Of a stretch of 64,000 nt of DNA, positions 26,301-33,128 are shown piece after piece; the first letter of the stretch is position 1, and the number at the start of each line of letters is the position of its first letter. The notes beneath the pieces are model-generated. The model did no database searches, had not been told where the DNA came from, and saw only the letters and a list, made by a program, of their open reading frames with translations. Source of the DNA: Paenibacillus pedocola (GTDB taxonomy: Bacteria > Bacillota > Bacilli > Paenibacillales > Paenibacillaceae); the NCBI RefSeq assembly GCF_031599675.1, contig NZ_CP134223.1, forward strand, positions 2,418,001-2,482,000. The letters run 5' to 3'. The position numbers were made by a program, and so were the translations under genes.

Positions 26301-28341
26301 TATCATTACATCGGCTGTAGCTGCAACGAAACAAGGCAGCAGTGAATCCTTTGAGCTTCTGCTTACACTTAGCGATTCTGTGATGGAAGCTTCTGAGCTG
26401 GCATTACTCGCGGGAGCTGTAAAGGATAAGGAGGGTAATCTTTCAGGAGAAGGTATATTGGCATTAACACCTGACGTGAATCCGAATCTGAGTGGTCTGA
26501 CCGTTGGAAGCGGGACACTCACGCCGGTATTTAATCCGGCACAAACTGAGTACACTCTGGAACTTCTGGCAGGCACGAAGGAACTGGAGATTACTGCTGT
26601 AACTGCCGACACTGCTGCGAAACTTACCATCGGTTCGGAACCGGCGGTTAGCGGAATGGCGAAAAAACTGACCTTGCCTGAGGACGGAATCATAGAGGTA
26701 ACAGCAGATCTGGGCAGCGGAACAACAGCGAAGACTTACCGCATTCATGTAAGTGTCGCTGGTGGAGGCGAGCCAACACCGACACCGACACCAAGTGCAA
26801 CAGCGACGCCAACGCCGACACCAAGTGCAACGGCGACACCGACGCCAAGTGCGACGGCGACACCAACGCCAAGTGCGACGGCGACACCAACGCCGACGGC
26901 AAGTGCAACAGCTATACCAACGCCGACAGCAAGTGCGACGACGACACCAACGCCGACAGTAAGTGCAACGGCGACACCGACGCCGACGGCAACGGCAAGT
27001 GCGACACCAACGGCAACAGCAAGTCCAACGCCTACCGCAAGTGTGTCGCCGACTGCGAGTGCAAATCCGACGGAAAGCCCGACCCCGACAATCAGACCGA
27101 CGTCTACTCCGGGCGGGGAACCGAAAAATCCGCTTGATGTAAGTGAAGGTGCAAAAATATCCAGCAAAACCACACCTGATGGGAAAACGACTGTATACGT
27201 CGATCTAAGCGCAGAATCCATTTTGGCCGCTTTAAAAGACGGCCTAAAGGGCAAGACCCTCTATTTTGAACTGAAGGATAGAGCGGATGGTGTAATTCTG
27301 CAGATTCCGGCGCAAGGCATGCAGCAAATGAAAAATGCTGAGGCGACACTGCAGGTAAAAACGGTACTGATAAATGTGAAAATCAATGCAGCAGTAGCCC
27401 TGAAAGGAACATCTCTGGCTGATGGTGGCAAGTATAGGCTGGTTGTAGTCAAGACGGGGGAAATGAACCCGGCAACAGCAGCTGAAAATGCGGGCAAACC
27501 GGGTAAAGGAATGAAGCTGCTAAGCCCGCCTGTATTGGTGCATGCGGAAACGATCAGCAATGATCTGGCAGCACCGGTGCCAGTCGCTGCGGTCAAGCGG
27601 GCTCTGCAGGGTGAATTCGTATCACTGTCGGAGAAAAAGGAGCTTGTCGATGTTTATCGGTACGATACGGCAGCTTCACGATGGGTTTATGTTAAGAGCA
27701 CCCCGAACGCCAATGGCACAGGGTTAGTGTTCGACATTAATACCATGGGCCCTTATGCTGCACTAACGATTATGCACCGCCATTTTGATGACACGGCCGG
27801 ACACTGGGCAGAGCAGGATATTGACTGGATGGTTCGCCACTTACTTGTGAACGGTACATCCGAATCTGCGTTCAAACCAAATGATTCGATCACCCGTGCA
27901 GAATTCACCGCTATGCTTGTTAGAGCGTTGAATCTGTCGGATGGTGGCAAAGAGACCAGTGCTGGATTTACAGATGTTGACCCATCAGCATGGTACAGTG
28001 AAGCTGTACAGAGTGCAGTATCCAAAGGTCTCGTTAAGGGATGGGACAATGACCATTTTGGCCCGAACAAGACGATTACCCGTGAAGAAATGGCTGTCAT
28101 GATTGGCCGGGCATATCCGCTGCTTGGCGCCGGAGATCCATCCGCGGCAGACTTGGGCTTGCTCGGACAATATTCAGACAGCAGCAACATTTCTAGCTGG
28201 GCGAAGAAAGATGTAGCTATGGTTTTGAACGATGAAATTATGAAAGGCATCACAGACAGCGGCTTTGAGCCGGCGGGCATCACCACCCGCGCCCAGGCCG
28301 CGGTAGTCCTCAAGCGTTTACTCAGTAAATTCGAAGAGTAG
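20362..28341 (+). CDS. Giant SLH-anchored surface protein with N-terminal beta propeller
   Basis: A 2659-residue exported protein. The signal peptide is at 1-34. Residues about 90-455 contain seven propeller blades with PD40/TolB-type signatures (DARYVVYTYAEE, DGRYVAFDSDAKL, DGSTIAFVSKAKL, DGRVVAFTTYRQDL). An FN3-like domain follows at about 456-545. Carboxypeptidase-regulatory-like sandwiches follow (for example MRVKVLDTYGKPVPDIRVDL near 753), then a DUF11-like domain near 1140. An Ala/Gly-rich hydrophobic segment lies at about 1637-1680. Near 1715 is a DPSGFVYEAV domain of the type seen in other SLH proteins, and near 2035 a cadherin-like sandwich. Residues 2134-2250 are a Thr/Pro/Ala/Ser linker. 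Three SLH motifs at 2466-2659 should bind pyruvylated wall polymer. GGAGGG precedes the ATG. The ligand is unknown. Confidence 0.8.
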   Translation: MQIRFNRAIKEKLATLLAFSMLITAAMPGTVVASAVPESNPAASSVTEAVYNADGILKDLLPSVAAGTPASWNLLSRLNRGFKSFMYPTFDMPLTELSSDERYMSFMTYDLEDEKGTGRKVVYIQDRSTAEFQRVRTPDTTGTVVYFDMTPDARYVVYTYAEEILSGITKVYLYDRTTDELETVSGTSGTNELRYDDGEYVSISADGRYVAFDSDAKLVPQDMNEERDVYLYDREANGEKLKRISVPLEEGLNTDSWAPSLSGDGSTIAFVSKAKLTSGEEYTGTEIVYIYHLADGTVKQITHGRSPSVSGDGRVVAFTTYRQDLVPGDSNGKDDIYVYDTGEDSFRRVSLQEDGSEHTRDSRYPSISQDGAYVAYEVRRDSASDPAESYVAGIQDLSSAKIAVPESDVKLGTTSMRPTVGNGGTTITFFSSYMEPLGDTEFESFDYFVATSGTEPIWPEGSSIEASNIGKDSITVSWPEATDAEGVTGYALYLNGARIAYIPAGEEMTYTLTDVPQGTDDEDLIQVEAINNRYHMSMGGPSYTWIREGGEIPPDESLYFDWVGERSSEWGPLKQESTIELYGQGPAGREASVEWTYMKWEGDVQVQESDSLPLEELAEAPGLYRGSFKLPPDATELSEMKLVLTGEGKVEEIEADDLPLAVGGNLDIEFTGVPPEELQGAVFTLFQADVAERSVTLTGNKLELIEGLEPDEETRIVLYTPDYQYEMARLEGVMIEPGRTTSIQVPVTLPAQMRVKVLDTYGKPVPDIRVDLWDSEHQLVDTVTTGIDGATGWRKGLLQNQTLTAELDLDDVEYELAPGTSLSITLDKGDNELLVNLISPNRGKLEVTVRDPENKLVYDSIVTATQNYKGKPVVTRGRTSFDGKVRLDLYAGEATLEAIQPNYQLSSGLLKATVKAETTTTMEIPMNQPDNYVVNLNVYKKALDTDWLGPLNMNDEFLWTTVALKPDGAWVKGYFSNSYTLAGRPGSEVEACVEGNIYGFARGCGTAVMDENSNANVEVRLEEKGARIQGEVETGRNIMYSGSIYEITPNGGKRWVTEARDDQLQSHPFNVNIPTGGTFRMEILKIIRDTGHQNQYEYATVEFTVEENQIKDLGKITFSPSSYFMNQSGNYLTAQPARAIPGSTIVMKAAYRNNTNLTAEDAHLLLEIPEDMTVVTDSLGNMAVTGGAGEAVLDEGILRVPLGDLAKGNSGTVSYKLQVSPSFNKASVSTAARIQASLNTESVEETIGTVHLDTPRVTLDAPDKISSPDMQTVLSGYAPAGRTVHIYDTDVRIGGAVANASGIWKVNVTLVDMGNQSMHALRAETEMNGVKLQSDKSYAEYDVNFPKLVRMAYSQAPNGRWISLEVGKNVPDLPYTVVPGHPFLFDLEFTQPDQVEHVRVYMDGQDGESIPAVREGDLFRATVPTTQNALGAIYVDYDVKERPVVIDDTIEDIDQIRASMPPLMRDFEVVSREPYVLKDGIYSGSAILNFPQLDDTKMDIKVTYNPDSGYIPTTEEVELANRSGLPVILEHYEASETDTTMSMKMSGYLPSNLLVQEEGSLKSIEAFAEPPKEPEWKKAAQFTMEMGISAAPVGGTIMKVKGQYKTYSKYEGKISKILHNVEVSGMDCVDEMPTTVKEAGKALAAVILGEVGKTALKAWVGAMALTGPAGYAAGGMAKYASIRIDRYVDQQINKVGSGYNECKDDEDGKNKKRGIKVASPKWIYDPSGFVYEAVESNPLEGVTATVLYQDTNSGAWKVWDAAEYEQVNPQLTDGAGKYGWDVPPGKWKVVWSKAGYESLSSTELDVPPPHTEVNAGLISRAAPQISSVQGVTYEGGSYVDITFSKYLKVTELPKGAVILTGEDQNQLEGTIKFIQLEKSAADPGISLSRTVRFIPKTDLSVEGKYSVKLGKSSFSSYANVMMLDKDTGPHPVTMRELDVEGPTAVKASMESGGRMIRISFNEPIQTLADAAKFTLKGTAGIITSAVAATKQGSSESFELLLTLSDSVMEASELALLAGAVKDKEGNLSGEGILALTPDVNPNLSGLTVGSGTLTPVFNPAQTEYTLELLAGTKELEITAVTADTAAKLTIGSEPAVSGMAKKLTLPEDGIIEVTADLGSGTTAKTYRIHVSVAGGGEPTPTPTPSATATPTPTPSATATPTPSATATPTPSATATPTPTASATAIPTPTASATTTPTPTVSATATPTPTATASATPTATASPTPTASVSPTASANPTESPTPTIRPTSTPGGEPKNPLDVSEGAKISSKTTPDGKTTVYVDLSAESILAALKDGLKGKTLYFELKDRADGVILQIPAQGMQQMKNAEATLQVKTVLINVKINAAVALKGTSLADGGKYRLVVVKTGEMNPATAAENAGKPGKGMKLLSPPVLVHAETISNDLAAPVPVAAVKRALQGEFVSLSEKKELVDVYRYDTAASRWVYVKSTPNANGTGLVFDINTMGPYAALTIMHRHFDDTAGHWAEQDIDWMVRHLLVNGTSESAFKPNDSITRAEFTAMLVRALNLSDGGKETSAGFTDVDPSAWYSEAVQSAVSKGLVKGWDNDHFGPNKTITREEMAVMIGRAYPLLGAGDPSAADLGLLGQYSDSSNISSWAKKDVAMVLNDEIMKGITDSGFEPAGITTRAQAAVVLKRLLSKFEE
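26773..27112 (+). repeat. Low-complexity tandem repeat encoding a TPTPSATA-type linker
   Basis: Short degenerate tandem units of the form CCAACGCCGACAGCAAGTGC encode a Thr/Pro/Ala/Ser linker of about 115 residues between the cadherin-like part and the C-terminal domains. It probably acts as a wall-spanning, possibly O-glycosylated spacer. Slippage between strains is likely. Confidence 0.85.
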
Positions 28342-28361
28342 GCTGCTGTAAGAATCAATAG

Positions 28362-28414
28362 ACCGTATCTGCTTATTCTTAAGCGGGTACGGTTTTTTTT
28401 TTTTTTTTTTTTTT
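28362..28414 (+). terminator. Strong terminator with a 22-T tract
   Basis: ACCGTATCTGCTTA (28362-28375) pairs along all 14 positions with TAAGCGGGTACGGT (28380-28393), using two G-U pairs and a TTCT loop. Twenty-two consecutive T residues follow (28393-28414). Confidence 0.9.
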
Positions 28415-28449
28415 GCATCACCAGCACAAAAAAATCTCAAATTCAACCG

Positions 28450-28477
28450 TTCACGCAAAGGCCTCCTGTGATACAAT
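28450..28477 (+). promoter_or_regulatory. Promoter of dgk-dck
   Basis: TTCACG (28450-28455), a 16-bp spacer and TACAAT (28472-28477) within CTGTGATACAAT, which also provides a TGn extended -10. The identical 12-mer is found at 4977 and 56808. Confidence 0.6.
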
Positions 28478-28556
28478 GATTGAGTCTGTTTTTTGAGGAT
28501 ACACATTTCGCAGCTTCACCCGGCATGGTCCGTATTTGAGGAGGAAATCAGCGTTA

Positions 28557-29180
28557 ATGAAACATGCACCCTTTATAGCAGTGGAAGGCCCGATCGGGGC
28601 CGGCAAAACAACCCTCGCCACAATGCTGGCCAGTGAACTGGAGCTACCGGTGATTAAAGAAATTGTGGAGGAGAATCCGTATCTGGACAAGTTCTATCAG
28701 AATATGGACGACTGGAGCTTCCAGCTGGAAATGTTCTTTCTCTGCAACCGGTACAAGCAGCTTGAAGATACCGTGAACGAGTACATAAATAAGGATAAAC
28801 CGGTTATTTCCGATTATCATATTTATAAGAATCTGATTTTTGGCGAGCGTACTCTAAAAGGAACGAAGCGGGACAAATACCGCGAGATTTACCATGTATT
28901 GACCGATGATCTGCCAAAGCCTGATATTATTTTCTATATCCGTGCTGATCTGGATACCCTTATGGCCAGAATCGCCAAACGCGGCCGCCCGTTCGAAGAG
29001 GAAATTTCACCTGCGTATATGCAGCAATTAATAGAAGATTATGATGATGCTATGGCCTCACTCGCTGTCCGCGAACCGTCGACCGTCATTGTAACGATTG
29101 ATGGGAACAAGGTTGATTTTGTAGAGAATCAGGAAGATTTCAGCGCTATCGCCGCACAACTAAAGGAGCTTATGAAATGA
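28557..29180 (+). CDS. dgk: Deoxyguanosine kinase
   Basis: A 207-residue deoxynucleoside kinase, the same length as Bacillus subtilis Dgk. The P-loop GPIGAGKT has its Lys at about 17. YLDKFYQNMDDWSFQLEMFF is typical of the family's substrate region. ISDYHIYKN replaces the DRS motif of the dAK/dCK subgroup, and the LID arginines lie in RIAKRGRPFEEE. It phosphorylates deoxyguanosine (and perhaps deoxyinosine) in purine deoxynucleoside salvage. The ATG at 28557 is preferred over the upstream TTG because AGGAGG lies 12 nt before it and the family N-terminus fits. Its stop overlaps the dck start by 4 bp, as in an operon of paired salvage kinases. Confidence 0.9.
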   Translation: MKHAPFIAVEGPIGAGKTTLATMLASELELPVIKEIVEENPYLDKFYQNMDDWSFQLEMFFLCNRYKQLEDTVNEYINKDKPVISDYHIYKNLIFGERTLKGTKRDKYREIYHVLTDDLPKPDIIFYIRADLDTLMARIAKRGRPFEEEISPAYMQQLIEDYDDAMASLAVREPSTVIVTIDGNKVDFVENQEDFSAIAAQLKELMK

Positions 29181-29830
29181 ACACATACAATATCCCGGAC
29201 AATGCCATTATTACTGTAGCCGGAACAGTGGGAGTCGGCAAATCGACGCTGACTGCAGCCCTAGCGAAGCGTCTGAATTTCCAGACATCGCTGGAGCAGG
29301 TCGACCACAATCCATACCTGGAGAAGTTCTACCATGATTTTGAGAGATGGAGCTTCCATCTGCAGATTTATTTCCTGGCGGAACGCTTCAAGGAGCAGAA
29401 GAAGATGTTCGAGCTGGGCGGCGGCTTCGTGCAGGACCGTTCGATCTATGAGGATACCGGGATTTTTGCTAAAATGCATGCTGACCAAGGCACCATGTCG
29501 AAAACCGACTATGAAACCTACACCAGTCTGTACGAGGCTATGGTCATGACGCCGTATTTCCCGCATCCTGACGTGCTGATCTATATCGAAGGTAGCCTGC
29601 CGTCGATCCTCACCCGGATCAATGAACGCGGACGCGAAATGGAAATCCAGACCGATGTCTCCTATTGGGAGCATATGCACGGCCGGTATTCCCAATGGAT
29701 AGGCGAATTCAGCGCCTGCCCGGTGCTGCGGCTGAATATTGATGACTACGATGTGAATGATGAGGATTCGATGTCGGCGATTCTGGGACAGGTGGGCAAG
29801 GCGATTAACCGGAGCGCGGTGACGAAGTAA
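29177..29830 (+). CDS. dck: Deoxyadenosine/deoxycytidine kinase
   Basis: A 217-residue deoxynucleoside kinase, matching Bacillus Dck in length. The P-loop GTVGVGKST has Lys about 22, FVQDRSIYED carries the DRS motif, and the LID region is RINERGREMEIQ. It phosphorylates deoxyadenosine and deoxycytidine. It is translationally coupled to dgk. From residue 66 to the stop codon the DNA is repeated 3255 bp downstream (32626-33084), with seven substitutions in 459 bp and no gaps. The usual terminator is found after the distal copy, not here. The gene is intact, but its 3' end may therefore come from a recombination event. Right after the stop the sequence becomes AT-rich and unrelated. Confidence 0.9.
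   Translation: MNTYNIPDNAIITVAGTVGVGKSTLTAALAKRLNFQTSLEQVDHNPYLEKFYHDFERWSFHLQIYFLAERFKEQKKMFELGGGFVQDRSIYEDTGIFAKMHADQGTMSKTDYETYTSLYEAMVMTPYFPHPDVLIYIEGSLPSILTRINERGREMEIQTDVSYWEHMHGRYSQWIGEFSACPVLRLNIDDYDVNDEDSMSAILGQVGKAINRSAVTK
29371..29829 (+). repeat. Proximal copy of a 459-bp direct repeat (3' part of dck)
   Basis: It is colinear with 32626-33084 without indels. By eye seven substitutions separate the copies: six are synonymous and one changes Val to Leu in the GGGF-V/L-QDRS motif. The repeat ends within the dck stop codon (TAA here, TAG in the distal copy). Confidence 0.95.
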
Positions 29831-30013
29831 AGAGTTTCTATATGACTACTCGCTTCGATTATTCATGATATTATTGCGGATTATCCTGCTTCCTCCAATG
29901 AACATACCTGAGATGGAAGTAAAGCGAAGTATTTTACTTGAGCTCCAGTTGAGGTTGTGGTGTTTGCAGAGCGAGAAGTCTTACAGTTTCTGCTGGAGGA
30001 GTGAATTATTTAG

Positions 30014-30244
30014 ATGGGTTTTTATACTAATACTCCGTGGGCAATTTATGTATCAATAGTAGCAATTATTTTCATAATTTTAATCGTTTTTGTAGTTAGG
30101 AATGCATCAACCGAACCGAAAGAGTATATTTTGGGATTAATCTTGCTTTCACTTTCATGTATCGCTGCAGCAGCTTACAAAATGATTGATAGCAGTAAGG
30201 CCTTTTATCGTATGTTAATTAATGAGTTTAAACTGAAAATATGA
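30014..30244 (+). CDS. Small membrane protein of unknown function
   Basis: 76 residues with two predicted transmembrane helices (IYVSIVAIIFIILIVFVV at about 11-28 and YILGLILLSLSCIAAAAY at about 38-55) and a charged C-terminus. GGAGGAG at 29994-30000 precedes the ATG by 13 nt. A clear terminator follows 10 bp after the stop, which supports a real transcription unit. The preceding 150 bp look like the eroded 3' end of another gene. Small membrane proteins beside secreted ones can be immunity proteins, but nothing in the sequence proves that. Confidence 0.55.
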   Translation: MGFYTNTPWAIYVSIVAIIFIILIVFVVRNASTEPKEYILGLILLSLSCIAAAAYKMIDSSKAFYRMLINEFKLKI

Positions 30245-30254
30245 GGTCTTAATC

Positions 30255-30281
30255 GCGGTGCCAAAAGGCGCTGCTTTTTTT
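30255..30281 (+). terminator. Intrinsic terminator after the small membrane protein
   Basis: GCGGTGCC (30255-30262) pairs with GGCGCTGC (30267-30274) with two G-U pairs around an AAAA loop, followed by seven T residues. Confidence 0.75.
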
Positions 30282-30301
30282 ATTTCGGGACAAAAGTTTT
30301 T

Positions 30302-30813
30302 AGGGCGTGTCTGAAAACTCAACCTAGAGGAGTTACTTCAACAAAATCATGGCAGAAGCCAAAAAGGCAACGCTCAAAATCCGAGAAAGCTTATCATATA
30401 GTGTGGCGATCCCGCTGAATTGCAAAAACACTACAAGTACTAAAAGTTGCATTCCTAACGATTTGCAGCATTAAACTTTGGCGCGATGGAGAACGCAGCG
30501 TCTTCAGATTCGATAAATGTTCGAATTTTCAGGGTTACATAAGCTTTATCAGCTAAAACCACGATTTCAGGCAGCGCAATACCAGAGAGAGTTTCAATTG
30601 AGACCGTGTCTTAATGGATAATTTCAGGCGTTAAAAACATGCGCGAATGGGATTACCCTTTGCATCTACTACGGTATGGATTTTGGTGTTTCGGCCACCT
30701 TGGGAAAGTCAAATCTCTTAGTGAGTTTCTGCGTTCTCAGTCCCTTTTTTGCCCGCTGCATGCTGCTAAACCTTGCTGGAGGTGCCATCAAAGATAGTTT
30801 TCACACACACCCT
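30302..30813 (-). mobile_element. Internally deleted IS5-family element with both terminal repeats
   Basis: AGGGCGTGTCTGAAAACT (30302-30319) and AGTTTTCACACACACCCT (30796-30813) form 18-bp terminal inverted repeats with two mismatches. The 512 bp between them are shorter than a usual IS5-family element of about 800 bp or more. The missing part is the N-terminal third of the transposase, because the right repeat runs almost directly into the first catalytic region. A TA dinucleotide borders each end and could be a target duplication. Confidence 0.8.
30330..30800 (-). pseudogene. Decayed DDE transposase of an IS5-family (IS427-like) element
   Basis: On the minus strand one frame reads TIFDGTSSKV, a stop, QHAAGKKGTENAETH, further stops, then QGGRNTKIHTVVDAKGNPIR, which are the hallmark segments of IS5-family DDE transposases. 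A further segment LPEIVVLADKAY carries the second catalytic Asp. At least three in-frame stops and the missing N-terminus make it inactive. Any movement would need a related active element elsewhere. Confidence 0.85.
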
Positions 30814-30994
30814 ATTTAAAATTAGAATATGTTCTTATGATATTGGTTATCGCTCGTATTTTTAATCATATATTGAATAAATGGATATTTCCCCCTGTAT
30901 ATATATTATGTTATTTACACATAAAGGAATTAATAGTAATATATTCACCATGTACTGGCCATACATACAAATATTATGAGAGAAGGGATTTTTA

Positions 30995-31600
30995 GTGAAA
31001 AAATTATCAGTTCTACTTTCCACAGCTTTATTGGCATTATCAATTGGAGTAGTACCTGTTAGCGCGGCAACGAGTGATGGTAGTGACGGTTCTACAATTG
31101 GAGCATCAGTAAGCGTGCAAGGTGTCCCTACTGTAGAAAATGAAGCTAACTCGAAGATTTCTCCTATGGATGCAGGATACTCATGGAACACTTATGATAT
31201 TCGTTCAGAATCTAGCAAAACATTCCTATCTAAGAAATTTGTTCGATACTTAACTGAAAGTTGGGCGCAAGCATCTGGATATACCTGGAGTAAAGCCCAA
31301 GCGACTGCATTAACTTTCACAGGAAACCTGACATCAGAAGCAATCGACAAAATGAAAGTCCAGTTCGGATTATCCGCTGGATACACAACTACCTATACTG
31401 TTGCTATAACCTTACCCGCTACCGCAACACAATTTAGTAAATTAGCATTTGGTGCTGATTACTACACTCAAGATTTTTCATTTGTAAAAACAACTCACTA
31501 TCAAACTTCTTACGGTTCTGGCGAAATAGTTGATCCAAGAGTATACTCAACTTATCTCCAACCCACACCTAATACTTATCTTTATGTTGTCTACCAATAA
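30995..31600 (+). CDS. Secreted protein of unknown function
   Basis: 201 residues starting with GTG. A clear signal peptide (MKKL, hydrophobic core, cleavage near VSAATS at residue 25) precedes a Ser/Gly/Asp-rich propeptide-like stretch. The mature part (about 60-201) is rich in Thr, Tyr and Ser, with alternating patterns such as GYTTTYTVAITLP and TNxxLYVVYQ-type strands that suggest a beta sandwich. No Cys is present. AGAAGGGA lies upstream of the GTG. The codon choice is AT-rich and unlike the host genes, so acquisition is likely. It could be a small exported adhesin, bacteriocin-like or toxin-like protein. I do not recognise the family. Confidence 0.65.
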   Translation: MKKLSVLLSTALLALSIGVVPVSAATSDGSDGSTIGASVSVQGVPTVENEANSKISPMDAGYSWNTYDIRSESSKTFLSKKFVRYLTESWAQASGYTWSKAQATALTFTGNLTSEAIDKMKVQFGLSAGYTTTYTVAITLPATATQFSKLAFGADYYTQDFSFVKTTHYQTSYGSGEIVDPRVYSTYLQPTPNTYLYVVYQ

Positions 31601-31627
31601 TTAGCACAGTTAACGACTAGATGAATA

Positions 31628-31666
31628 ATAGTATTAATCCAATGTTGAACATTGGATTAATACTAT
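31628..31666. repeat. Perfect 17-bp inverted repeat
   Basis: ATAGTATTAATCCAATG (31628-31644) and CATTGGATTAATACTAT (31650-31666) are exact reverse complements around TTGAA. It sits between the secreted and the membrane-anchored protein genes. No T run follows, so it is either a weak terminator, an mRNA stabiliser or an operator. Confidence 0.85.
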
Positions 31667-31693
31667 ACTATTTGTTGGGAGATGTTTGAATAT

Positions 31694-32488
31694 ATGATTA
31701 AAAAATTCAAAATAATTCTTACATTTATAGTTATTATTTTAGTAGTGATTTTTGGTACATATTTTTCTTTAACAAAAGACAAATTTGCAGTAGCACACTT
31801 TATCCAATACAATTCCTCAATAGCAGCAGAACTAAACACAAATTATACTATTGATTTAGCTTATTTTATTGAGAAAAACCATAAAGATAAAATATCTACT
31901 AAAAGTATCGTATCCATAAACTTTAAGAATTCAGTAACTACTCAGGTCAAATCCTATAAATTAGTTAAAAGTGACTCATCAAAAAAGTACGATATTAGAA
32001 ATATTACATTAGATGTATCTTTTCAAAAACCAGGAAAGGAAAAAGTAAGGTACATTGAAATAAAATTTGATGATAATTCTGTTGAAGAATACCTAGTAGG
32101 TATTTGGAACTTTAATGTTTCTAAGGATAAGAATGAAGAGAAATTGGTTATGAGTGACACTTTTCCATTAGTTTCTAATGATTTTAATGGATATAATTTT
32201 AGTTTTACAAATACTACTGCGAATGATATTAAGGTTATCGATTTGGGAATAGACTTAAATGAAACTTCTTTGGAAAATAAACCTATAAACATTAAACCAA
32301 AAGGAACAGAGAAAGTTGTTATAAAAACCAGCACAAAAAACAAGGATAAATTCTATATAATAAAACCTAAATTATCCTATGTTTATAATAATAAAGTTTA
32401 TGCATATTATCCGTTTGCGACCTATTATGGTTTCTTAAACATGACAGATGCCGATATAGATAAAGAAGTAGAAAAAACAAGTATATAG
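31694..32488 (+). CDS. Membrane-anchored extracytoplasmic protein of unknown function
   Basis: 264 residues (268 if the ATG at 31682 is used). One N-terminal transmembrane helix (IILTFIVIILVVIFGTYFSL, residues about 6-25) follows a Lys-rich start, giving an N-in anchor. The remainder is a Lys/Asn-rich, beta-strand-rich extracytoplasmic domain with two similar halves (KPGKEKVRYIEIKF near 115 and KPKGTEKVVIKT near 200). The ATG at 31694 is favoured because GGGAG ends 12 nt before it, whereas the upstream ATG touches that site. Base composition is strongly AT-rich. It is in the same direction as the secreted protein gene 93 bp upstream, so the two may act together. No family recognised. Confidence 0.6.
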   Translation: MIKKFKIILTFIVIILVVIFGTYFSLTKDKFAVAHFIQYNSSIAAELNTNYTIDLAYFIEKNHKDKISTKSIVSINFKNSVTTQVKSYKLVKSDSSKKYDIRNITLDVSFQKPGKEKVRYIEIKFDDNSVEEYLVGIWNFNVSKDKNEEKLVMSDTFPLVSNDFNGYNFSFTNTTANDIKVIDLGIDLNETSLENKPINIKPKGTEKVVIKTSTKNKDKFYIIKPKLSYVYNNKVYAYYPFATYYGFLNMTDADIDKEVEKTSI

Positions 32489-32625
32489 ACTGAAAGCCTT
32501 CCTAATTGAAGCTTATCCATTTCTGTGACCATAACTCATTCGTATGAGTTTCTTGTACACTTGCAAGTATGCCTGTAGATTGAGCGACGTTACTTATCGC
32601 AAATGAGGACGCCGGTAATTCCAAT

Positions 32626-33085
32626 TTTCCTGGCGGAACGCTTCAAGGAGCAGAAGAAGATGTTCGAGCTGGGCGGCGGCTTCTTGCAGGACCGTTCGAT
32701 CTATGAGGATACCGGGATTTTTGCCAAAATGCATGCCGATCAAGGCACCATGTCGAAAACCGACTATGAAACCTACACCAGTCTGTACGAGGCTATGGTC
32801 ATGACGCCGTATTTCCCGCATCCTGACGTGCTGATCTATATCGAAGGCAGCCTGCCGTCGATCCTTACCCGGATCAATGAACGCGGACGCGAAATGGAAA
32901 TCCAGACCGATGTCTCCTACTGGGAGCATATGCACGGCCGGTATTCCCAATGGATAGGCGAATTCAGCGCCTGCCCGGTGCTGCGGCTGAATATTGATGA
33001 CTACGATGTGAATGATGAGGATTCGATGTCGGCGATTCTGGGACAGGTGGGCAAGGCGATTAACCGGAGCGCGGTGACGAAGTAG
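32626..33085 (+). pseudogene. dck: Distal dck fragment lacking the 5' third
   Basis: This copy encodes residues 66-217 of Dck at about 98.5 percent nucleotide identity to the complete gene. It lacks the P-loop (Lys 22) and cannot be a functional kinase. Upstream in-frame codons (from about 32603) read unrelated sequence. The dck-type terminator follows 44 bp after its stop, so this end may be the original locus and the upstream 3' end the newcomer. Confidence 0.93.
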
Positions 33086-33128
33086 AAGCTGCAAGAAAAG
33101 AAAATGAACTTCATATCTAAATTCCCGA

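Larger units (their letters stand above)
29831..32625. other. AT-rich inserted segment between the two dck 3' copies
   Basis: These 2.8 kb are visibly more AT-rich than both flanks and use AT-ending codons. They contain, in order, a decayed coding remnant (about 29945-30005, a frame reading VEVVVFAEREVLQFLLEE), a 76-residue membrane protein, a terminator, an IS5-family remnant, a secreted protein, a perfect 17-bp inverted repeat, and a membrane-anchored protein. No integrase or recombinase gene is seen. The direct repeat at its ends suggests arrival by homologous recombination at dck. Confidence 0.75.

Noticed and set aside
26773..27112. Tandem repeats considered as a CRISPR array
   Set aside because: Units are short, in frame and degenerate, with no unique spacers; they encode a linker in a long gene.
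26745..27254. Minus-strand frame encoding Val-Gly-Ala-Leu repeats
   Set aside because: It is the antisense reading of the TPTPSATA-type linker repeat.
29865..30059. A 64-codon plus-strand frame at the left end of the insert
   Set aside because: It overlaps the ribosome site and start of the better-supported 76-residue membrane protein and shows no recognisable pattern.
32603..33085. A second functional dck gene
   Set aside because: The first 65 residues including the P-loop are missing and the upstream in-frame codons are unrelated sequence.
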